Below the pieces are notes generated by a model. That model was not told where the DNA came from, did no database searches, and saw only the letters and a list, made by a program, of their open reading frames with translations. Positions 54,492 to 60,440 of a stretch of DNA of 60,440 nucleotides are shown here, piece after piece. The stretch's first letter is position 1, and each line of letters starts with the position of its first letter. The position numbers and the translations under genes were made by a program. Origin of the DNA: Saprospiraceae bacterium (GTDB taxonomy: Bacteria > Bacteroidota > Bacteroidia > Chitinophagales > Saprospiraceae); NCBI GenBank assembly GCA_020630955.1, contig JAHDIE010000017.1, forward strand, positions 1 through 60,440, in the 5' to 3' direction.

Positions 54492-56380
54492 TTCCAATTG
54501 GTATGAAACATTAGTCCTCTTTCTTTATCTAACCGCTCGTAAGTATGTGCTCCAAAATAATCCCTTTGAGCTTGGATCATGTTGGCCAAAGATCTTTCCT
54601 GAATAAAGGATTTGTGATAATTCATAGCGCTACTAAGACATGGTATGGCTACAGTGGTCTTAGCAACCTGAGATACCAACTCACTTAATTTTGAAAAAGA
54701 ATCGAGAACCAATACACTCAACTTTGGATGCAAAAGAATATTGCTATTGTCTTCTAGGTTTTCTGCAATTTGCTCCATCAGTGCTGATCGTATGATGCAC
54801 CCATTGGTCCATATCCGCGCAAGCTCTTTAAAGTCGATACTCCAGTCATAGCTTTTAGAAGCCTCTTCGATCAGATTAAAACCTTGATGATGATTGATTA
54901 TTCTTGCAATTTGGTAGGCTTTTCTTAAATCAGAAATTTCCATCTCCAGACTCACATTTGCGGAAGCATAAACCTTGGAAGCTTCCTGCCGAAGATCATA
55001 ATAAGATGATTGGTACCTTGCATACAAGGCAGCCGTCATGGTTGGAATGGGGACACCAAGCTCACAAGCTGCGATCGTAGTCCAACTACCAGTTCCCTTA
55101 TTACCAGCCTGGTCTAGAATTAAGTCTAAGAGGTAATGCTCATCTTCTTTTTTCAAAAGTATATCCTTGCTTATTTCCAATAGATAAGAAGTGCAATCGG
55201 TCTGCAACCAAGAATCAAATACTTCCGAGATATCCACTGGTGACATAGCCATTCCATATCTCATGATGCCGTATAGTTCAGCAATCAATTGCATCTCTGC
55301 ATACTCGATACCATTATGTACCATCTTCACGAAATGCCCCGATCCTCCTTTGCCAATGAATGCACAACAGCCAGAACCATTTTTATCTTTTGCAGCGATA
55401 CTTCTCCATATTGCAGATGTGTGTTCATAGGCTTCTTTTGAACCACCAGGCATGATAGAGGGACCTTTTAAAGCTCCTTCTTCACCACCAGAAACCCCAG
55501 TTCCAAGGTAGGAAATTCCATGTTCTCGCAATTTTGAAAATCTTCTTTCTGTATCTTTATAATGAGAGTTACCTCCATCAATGATGATGTCACCAGCATC
55601 AATATAAGGCACGAGTTCTTGAATTACATGATCCACTGCCTGCCCTGCATTGACCATAAGAAATATTTTTCTGGGAATGGCCAATGAATCCACAAATGAT
55701 TTTAAATCATCAAAGGCTTTTGCACTTGACATCTCTTCATGTTGGTTCTTAAAATCGATGGCAACATTCTCCTCCGATCCATCAATATGTCTATTGTAGA
55801 CACTCATTAAAAAACCCCGCCCTGCAATATTCCTACTTAGGCTTTTTCCCATTACCCCCAATCCTATTAATCCTATTTCCGATTTTTTCATACTTACATT
55901 TTCTAAAATGAGTTGCACCAACTCTTCAGGTTTGTTCCCTACATCCAATTTCTGCCCATAATTCGGCTCCTCCCACAAGTCAAATTGCGATTGTAATAAA
56001 CTCGATGGCATAAAATGCGACCGAGTCTCCATTCGCTGTTGAACCAAATCAAAGGTACCAACCAAAGATATCCAATGTATCTTTGATTCAACATTCTTTG
56101 ATAACTCCGTCCTATACATTTCTTTCAATGCAGAGCAGCTAATGACGGCTCCATTTCGCAGAGAAGATTGCTGAATTTGTAAATTGATGTTTTGAAGCCA
56201 AGGCACACGATCTGAATCTGAAAGTGGAATCCCATTGCTCATCTTTTCAATATTGGCTTTGGGATGAAAATCATCTGCATCATAAAATGGGATTGACAAG
56301 CTTGAGGCCAATAATTTTCCAATGGTAGTCTTTCCGACTCCACTAACACCGATGATTAAGAATAGATCTGCATTGGGCAT
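54488..56380 (-). CDS. Gluconokinase/6-phosphogluconate dehydrogenase fusion
   Basis: 630 residues. Residues about 1-160 are a gluconate kinase (P-loop GVSGVGKTT at 11-19, DADDFHPKANIEKM, CSALKEMYR). Residues about 163-630 are a full-length decarboxylating 6-phosphogluconate dehydrogenase (LIGLGVMGKSLSRNIAGRG, IIDGGNSHYKDTERR, SGGEEGALKGPSIMPGG, the catalytic KMVHNGIEY, and the terminal QRDYFGAHTYERLD). The fusion converts gluconate to ribulose 5-phosphate in two successive steps. No stop or frameshift lies between the halves. The TGA overlaps the permease ATG. The dehydrogenase part carries one recurrent word copy. Confidence 0.93.
   Translation of the reverse strand: MPNADLFLIIGVSGVGKTTIGKLLASSLSIPFYDADDFHPKANIEKMSNGIPLSDSDRVPWLQNINLQIQQSSLRNGAVISCSALKEMYRTELSKNVESKIHWISLVGTFDLVQQRMETRSHFMPSSLLQSQFDLWEEPNYGQKLDVGNKPEELVQLILENVSMKKSEIGLIGLGVMGKSLSRNIAGRGFLMSVYNRHIDGSEENVAIDFKNQHEEMSSAKAFDDLKSFVDSLAIPRKIFLMVNAGQAVDHVIQELVPYIDAGDIIIDGGNSHYKDTERRFSKLREHGISYLGTGVSGGEEGALKGPSIMPGGSKEAYEHTSAIWRSIAAKDKNGSGCCAFIGKGGSGHFVKMVHNGIEYAEMQLIAELYGIMRYGMAMSPVDISEVFDSWLQTDCTSYLLEISKDILLKKEDEHYLLDLILDQAGNKGTGSWTTIAACELGVPIPTMTAALYARYQSSYYDLRQEASKVYASANVSLEMEISDLRKAYQIARIINHHQGFNLIEEASKSYDWSIDFKELARIWTNGCIIRSALMEQIAENLEDNSNILLHPKLSVLVLDSFSKLSELVSQVAKTTVAIPCLSSAMNYHKSFIQERSLANMIQAQRDYFGAHTYERLDKERGLMFHTNWK
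54955..54967 (-). repeat. Recurrent 13-bp word, copy 5
   Basis: Minus-strand GCTTCCGCAAATG in the dehydrogenase half of the fusion gene, encoding Ala-Ser-Ala-Asn. Confidence 0.78.
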
Positions 56381-56462
56381 ACATAAAGTTAGGAAATCGG
56401 TGGCAGGGAATGAATTTTATTTGGTGAATTGATGATACTAAAACCAAACTTTCACCAATTAA

Positions 56463-56495
56463 AAAAGGGGCAAAGACAAAGCCTTTACCCCTTTT
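56463..56495 (-). terminator. Rho-independent terminator of the thioredoxin gene
   Basis: AAAAGGGG pairs with CCCCTTTT, and AAAG with CTTT after one mismatch, around a 7-nt loop. It is followed on the minus strand by a T-rich run, 19 nt past the thioredoxin-like stop. It is symmetric enough to act in both directions. Confidence 0.75.
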
Positions 56496-56513
56496 AATAT
56501 TTATTATTCTTTC

Positions 56514-57146
56514 TTACCCTTGTCTGCTTGCCATGTATCCTGTCATGGTATTTTTAAATTCATCAAAGGTTTTGGTATAGCCAGTTTTTCCTAGTGCTGC
56601 AATATTAAATTTACCCGCATCATCTTTGGAAAGATCAAACAACCAAACCGTAGGATAACCTCTTACTCCAAAAGTCTGTTGCAAACCTCTATTCTGCTGA
56701 GCTACTGCATCCGGCAACCTAAATCTTCTTGGAAAATCCAATTCCAATAAAACTACATTGTCTTTTGCCCATTTATCAAAATCATCGGTATGGAAGACAG
56801 ATTTATCCAACCTTTTACACCATCCACACCAGTCACTGCCTGTAAAATTTGCCATAATTGGCTTACCTGACTTTTGAGATTCTTTATATGCTTCTTCTAA
56901 TAAAACATGCCAACCTTCATTTTTTGGTTTGTAATCTCCGATATCAGCCAAGCTTGGTGCCTTTTGTGTATTCGCCGCTGGTCTTGCCGTTGCGGGAGCT
57001 GGTTGAGGTGTCTTGGCATTTGCAGTTTGCGTAGCAGCTGTTTTAGTTGGAGTTGCAGTAGTATCTGCTGAAGTTGTTGTTGAGGAACTATCACCGCCAC
57101 AGGCTGCTAAAAGTATGGCGATAGATAAGATCAATATATTTTTCAT
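56514..57146 (-). CDS. Thioredoxin-fold lipoprotein
   Basis: 210 residues. The lipobox ILLAACGG gives lipidated Cys16. A Thr/Ala/Pro-rich linker (about 20-65) separates it from a thioredoxin domain (about 75-205) with the active site SDWCGWCKR (Cys107, Cys110). It resembles the DsbD-gamma/thioredoxin_7 type. The predicted role is thiol-disulfide exchange in the periplasm, tethered to a membrane. It stands alone with its own terminator. A TAAATTTG box (57181-57188, minus strand) may be the promoter. Confidence 0.88.
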   Translation of the reverse strand: MKNILILSIAILLAACGGDSSSTTTSADTTATPTKTAATQTANAKTPQPAPATARPAANTQKAPSLADIGDYKPKNEGWHVLLEEAYKESQKSGKPIMANFTGSDWCGWCKRLDKSVFHTDDFDKWAKDNVVLLELDFPRRFRLPDAVAQQNRGLQQTFGVRGYPTVWLFDLSKDDAGKFNIAALGKTGYTKTFDEFKNTMTGYMASRQG

Positions 57147-57400
57147 AACTAAATTGTTTCTATTTGAATCAAAAGAACCACAAATTTAATATCAATTTTC
57201 AAATAATGTTCATCATATTACGATTTTATTTAATGTATTGTATTAAATAAATCTTAAATCTTAAGAAAATGGCTTTATCAAAACACTTTTATCGTCCTTT
57301 CTCTCCAAATACCTACACCAAAATGAAAAACTACAATAAATTATATGTTGTACCTTTATCTGTACACACCGCAAGCATTTCCCCATTTTAATTTTTATCC

Positions 57401-59005
57401 ATGAGATTTGTCTTCATTCCGCTATTCATTATGTCTGCCTTGTTTTCTTGGGCAAGTACTTTTTATTTAGATCCTTCATTGGGCAGTTTGGACAATGATG
57501 GTTCGGCGTCAGCTCCTTGGCCGAACCTCCAGGAAATTTTTGACCAGGGTCTTATCCAACACCAATCATATGGTCCGCTGCCATACAATCCAGACTTGAG
57601 TAATTTACAAATAAACAATCCTGGTTCTCCCATTCAATCTGGTGATACATTAATCTTACTTGATGGCTTACATGGTAAAGTATTTGCAAGAAATTTCTTC
57701 AACACTGATAAAATATACTTCATTGGCCAAAGTAAAAATGCCATCGTAGAATACATTCAAATTCAAGGCGGATCCAATCTTCATTTCGAAAACATAAGCA
57801 TCAGCTCTGAGCCTTATGGTTATTATCTACAAAACAAATTGGTCTTTTTCGAAACACACGCTTGGCAAGGACCCTGCAAAAACATGGACCTGATCAACTG
57901 CGAGATCTACTCCGGAATTCAAGCATGGGAAACTGCCGAAGAATGGTTGAGCAATTCAAGCTCTGGAATATTTCTGCTTGGAGATTCAATGCGTGTGGTG
58001 GATAATGTCATCAGCAATATCGATCATGGTATAACATGTAATGGAAACGATCACTGGGTCAAAGGAAATGCGGTGATCAATTTTTCAGGTGACGGTATGC
58101 GCATACTCGGATCTAGAACCATAGTAGAAAAGAATCTCATTAAGAACTGTTACAAGGTGGATGATAATCATGACGATGGAATACAATCTTTCAACACCTC
58201 CGGAATCGAACCTTCCGATAATATCCTTCGCTCAAACATTATCTTAAACTACGATGACCCAAATCAGCTTCTTAAAGGACCCCTACAGGGTATCGGTTGC
58301 TTCGATGGCTTTTATAATAATTGGGTAATCGAAAACAATCTTGTCATTGTGGATCACTACCATGGAATATCCCTCTACGGAGCCAATAACTGTCGCATTA
58401 TAAATAATACCGTGATTGATCCCACGCCTGATATAACTCCCGGACCCATTTGGATTCGTATCAATGATCATGAAGATGGCACTCCCAGCACCAACTGTCT
58501 CATTGCCAATAATGTCAGCAATCGAATATTAGGAAATGCAGAGATGATCAATAATCAGTCCCTATCAAGCAACGACGAGTATCTCCTCAATTTTGTCGAT
58601 CCGGCCTCAAATGATTTTCATTTACTTCCTGGAAGTTTGTTGATAGATGCCGCTTCCGCAAATGTGGCACCGGCGGTAGATCTCGACGGCAACCCAAGAA
58701 TAAATCCCGACATCGGTGCTTATGAATATTTTGAATCCACCAGTATGCATACCCTCGCTTCCGCAAATGGCTATAGCATCTTTCCAAATCCTTTTTACAA
58801 TCAACTAACCATCGATGGTGAAAAAGATTTTAACTTCCAAGTTTTCAATCTAAGAGCTGAACTTATCTATGAAGGACAAAAAAATCAACCCATCCCCGAA
58901 CAAGAAATTACAAACTGGAATGATGGTGCTTATCTTCTTAAGATTATAGATTTAGAAAAAACAACAAGCATCAGTAAAATAATTTTTAAGCAAAGCAAAG
59001 ATTAA
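57401..59005 (+). CDS. Secreted right-handed beta-helix protein with T9SS domain
   Basis: 534 residues. The signal peptide ends near SWAST. The body (about 20-430) is a right-handed parallel beta-helix of pectate-lyase/chondroitinase-like type (repeated Asn-rich turns, such as NLIKNCYKVDDNHDDGIQSF and GISLYGANNCRIINNTVID). It ends with the choice-of-anchor-like IDAASANVAPAVDLDGNPR and then DIGAYEY. The last about 80 residues are a T9SS type A sorting domain (GYSIFPNPFYNQLTIDGE, GAYLLKIIDLE). Polysaccharide binding or cleavage is plausible, but no catalytic site was identified. Two recurrent words lie 105 nt apart near the 3-prime end. Confidence 0.85.
   Translation: MRFVFIPLFIMSALFSWASTFYLDPSLGSLDNDGSASAPWPNLQEIFDQGLIQHQSYGPLPYNPDLSNLQINNPGSPIQSGDTLILLDGLHGKVFARNFFNTDKIYFIGQSKNAIVEYIQIQGGSNLHFENISISSEPYGYYLQNKLVFFETHAWQGPCKNMDLINCEIYSGIQAWETAEEWLSNSSSGIFLLGDSMRVVDNVISNIDHGITCNGNDHWVKGNAVINFSGDGMRILGSRTIVEKNLIKNCYKVDDNHDDGIQSFNTSGIEPSDNILRSNIILNYDDPNQLLKGPLQGIGCFDGFYNNWVIENNLVIVDHYHGISLYGANNCRIINNTVIDPTPDITPGPIWIRINDHEDGTPSTNCLIANNVSNRILGNAEMINNQSLSSNDEYLLNFVDPASNDFHLLPGSLLIDAASANVAPAVDLDGNPRINPDIGAYEYFESTSMHTLASANGYSIFPNPFYNQLTIDGEKDFNFQVFNLRAELIYEGQKNQPIPEQEITNWNDGAYLLKIIDLEKTTSISKIIFKQSKD
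58651..58664 (+). repeat. Recurrent 14-bp word, copy 6
   Basis: Plus-strand CGCTTCCGCAAATG in the beta-helix gene, encoding Ala-Ser-Ala-Asn before the DLDGNPR segment. Confidence 0.8.
58756..58769 (+). repeat. Recurrent 14-bp word, copy 7
   Basis: Plus-strand CGCTTCCGCAAATG, 105 nt after copy 6, in the linker just before the T9SS sorting domain. Confidence 0.8.
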
Positions 59006-60210
59006 CCTGGAAAAGGATCACTCCATTTCTCATTGCTGTAGACATCACTACCCGTCAATGTTTTTAGAAAAGCCACCAAAGCCGCTTTTTCATCTTCAGT
59101 CATGTTCAGGTTTTGTCCACCACCTCGTGCAAGCCGATTGTCCAAGTCTGGATTATCTTGAGCATTGATGTCATTGTAATGCTCTATCATCATGCCAACA
59201 TCCATTCTTCCAGTATGCATCAATGGACCATTCAATGCTCCACTTTGATTAAATAAATCTCTCAAACTCGGCGCTCTCGTTACCGTCAGATCCACAGCGC
59301 TAAGATCAGCTGCTGTATTGATCACACCATTGTTACCAGAATTATCATTGATATCAAATTCTGGCGCACGATGACAACCCTGACATCCTAAACCTCCCCC
59401 TATCCGATTGCCTCCATTGCCTTGAAAATCAGGAGGCATCATAAACAATTGTTTGCCTAAGTTTTCTTGTGTGGTAAAGTTCGGGAAGTTTTGATTGTTG
59501 TTATTGACCTGCATTCTTCCTTCATCATATCGGCTATCAAATGATTGTATGCTTCTCACAAACTGAGCCAATGCATTCTGCATACGCACTTCAGTAATTT
59601 GTTGATCTCCAAAAGCCATTGTAAATAATTCTTGATAATAATCTTCACCCGATAACTTTACGATTAAGTCATCAATATTGGGATCTCCATTTTCTCCACT
59701 AAAGCCCATCTCTATGTGATCTTGAATCGGCATGGTTGTCTGATCTTCTAAAGTGTTGGCTCTTTCATCCCAAAAGAATCTTTGTTCTTCTGCAAATCTG
59801 GCATTGATCAATCGCATAGAGTGCCTACCTGTCAATCCATTGACCCCTTCACTTTGCCTCAAGTCATCCCCAAAGGCCAATTCCTGTTTATGACAAGAAG
59901 CACAAGAAATGCTATTGTCCACAGAAAGTTTGGTATCATAAAATAAAACACGACCCAAGGTAGCCACCTCATCACTGATATCATTGAAGCCTGTATTGTC
60001 TTCATCTATGTAATTGGGAACAAACTGATCTTCATAGTTACTTAGATTTGTTGGATCAATCTTTCCATCAAAAACAAGATCAATGGCCGGAGATTCTTCT
60101 AATATTACCGTTTCGTCTGGCTGGTTGCTTTCCACATCTAAATTGCAAGCACTCAATACAAGCATTCCTGTCAATAAGAAAATATGTTTTTTAAGTTTAT
60201 CCATCATCAC
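59002..60210 (-). CDS. Di-haem cytochrome c peroxidase family lipoprotein
   Basis: A 402-residue periplasmic protein with lipobox VLSAC (Cys22). Two haem c motifs are present: CASCH (Cys103-His107) and CQGCH (Cys276-His280). The order and the about 170-residue spacing fit bacterial cytochrome c peroxidase/MauG-type enzymes. Conserved segments RVLFYDTKLSVDNSISC and HTGRMDVGMMIEHYN are present. It probably reduces hydrogen peroxide with electrons from a cytochrome. It is convergent with the beta-helix gene, with a 4-nt overlap of the ends. Confidence 0.92.
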   Translation of the reverse strand: MMMDKLKKHIFLLTGMLVLSACNLDVESNQPDETVILEESPAIDLVFDGKIDPTNLSNYEDQFVPNYIDEDNTGFNDISDEVATLGRVLFYDTKLSVDNSISCASCHKQELAFGDDLRQSEGVNGLTGRHSMRLINARFAEEQRFFWDERANTLEDQTTMPIQDHIEMGFSGENGDPNIDDLIVKLSGEDYYQELFTMAFGDQQITEVRMQNALAQFVRSIQSFDSRYDEGRMQVNNNNQNFPNFTTQENLGKQLFMMPPDFQGNGGNRIGGGLGCQGCHRAPEFDINDNSGNNGVINTAADLSAVDLTVTRAPSLRDLFNQSGALNGPLMHTGRMDVGMMIEHYNDINAQDNPDLDNRLARGGGQNLNMTEDEKAALVAFLKTLTGSDVYSNEKWSDPFPG

Positions 60211-60317
60211 AATGTTTTTAAAGGTCTTATTAATAGCTGATTATTATTACATAAATAAGCTTACAACATAAAAACAACCCAATCAATAAAACACCTACCT
60301 TTCTTGCAATATTTAGG

Positions 60318-60360
60318 CTACAATTTTACCGTTAGATTTTCAATGTTTTGTAAATTGTAG
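60318..60360. other. Inverted repeat in the terminal intergenic stretch
   Basis: CTACAATTT and AAATTGTAG form a perfect 9-bp inverted repeat over a 25-nt spacer in the last 230 nt of the window. No gene is supported there. It could be an operator or hairpin of a gene beyond the window edge. Confidence 0.3.
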
Positions 60361-60440
60361 TTTCAGCATCCATATTTTGGTGGATTTTGGCCGTTTTTTG
60401 GGGTCATCAGGCTTGGTCAAAATGGGTAAAAGAGGAAGGT

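Noticed and set aside
1029-57345. Shared string AAAAACTACAATAAA near 1030 and near 57325.
   Set aside because: Low-complexity AT-rich match, one coding and one intergenic. It is expected by chance.
60423-60440. Possible gene start ATGGGTAAAAGAGGAAGG at the right edge.
   Set aside because: Only six codons are visible, so neither frame nor family can be judged.

Overview
The window is 60.4 kb of AT-rich DNA, densely coding on both strands, from a member of the Bacteroidota. The evidence is three secreted proteins with type IX secretion (T9SS) type A C-terminal sorting domains, promoter boxes of the TAnnTTTG kind, A-rich translation starts without strong Shine-Dalgarno sites, HYR/Fn3/Ig-like giant surface proteins, and Bacteroidota-type versions of DksA, arginine decarboxylase and YgiQ. 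A Saprospiraceae-like lineage is my best guess, but it is an inference. No rRNA, tRNA, insertion sequence, phage or CRISPR array was recognised.

Layout. 0.2-11.8 kb: housekeeping and membrane genes (rhomboid protease, SulP transporter, FMN reductase, NatAB-like ABC exporter, cytochrome c lipoprotein, Na+/H+ antiporter), a glycoside hydrolase family 3 homologue that lacks its catalytic nucleophile, an AhpD-like protein and a membrane histidine kinase. 11.9-16.3 kb: a three-gene carbohydrate operon (DUF1080 lipoprotein, Gfo/Idh/MocA oxidoreductase, GH109-like enzyme) consistent with 3-keto-glycoside chemistry. 16.5-21.5 kb: PA14-OmpA protein, tRNA methyltransferase TrmN6, a T9SS-exported DUF1028 protein and a DbpA-like helicase.

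21.6-39.1 kb: the most unusual region. A minus-strand operon encodes an outer-membrane barrel, a 2273-residue secreted protein, an Fn3 protein and a degenerate histidine kinase without its phospho-acceptor His. Next to it is a 1740-residue T9SS adhesin with about ten Ig-like repeats, and a divergent LuxR-type response regulator. The adhesin and barrel promoters share a 20-bp palindrome placed exactly 20 nt from a TAnnTTTG box, which points to one regulon and a coordinated surface apparatus.

39.3-44.2 kb: YgiQ radical SAM protein with no canonical start codon, pseudogene debris, a GAF histidine kinase/response regulator pair and a DksA-like protein. 44.3-51.6 kb: a co-directional run of ATP-grasp protein, arginine decarboxylase, agmatinase, deoxyhypusine-synthase homologue, acidic small protein, GshB-like ATP-grasp and AstE-like deacylase, which looks like arginine-to-putrescine synthesis plus further polyamine or amino-acid conjugation. 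51.6-60.2 kb: malate:quinone oxidoreductase, a gluconokinase/6-phosphogluconate dehydrogenase fusion translationally coupled to a gluconate permease, a thioredoxin lipoprotein, a T9SS beta-helix protein and a di-haem peroxidase.

Across the whole window a 12-14 bp word, (C)GCTTCCGCAAAT(G), recurs seven times exactly and once with one mismatch. It lies inside unrelated genes and in both orientations, as an uptake-type or other genome signature sequence would.
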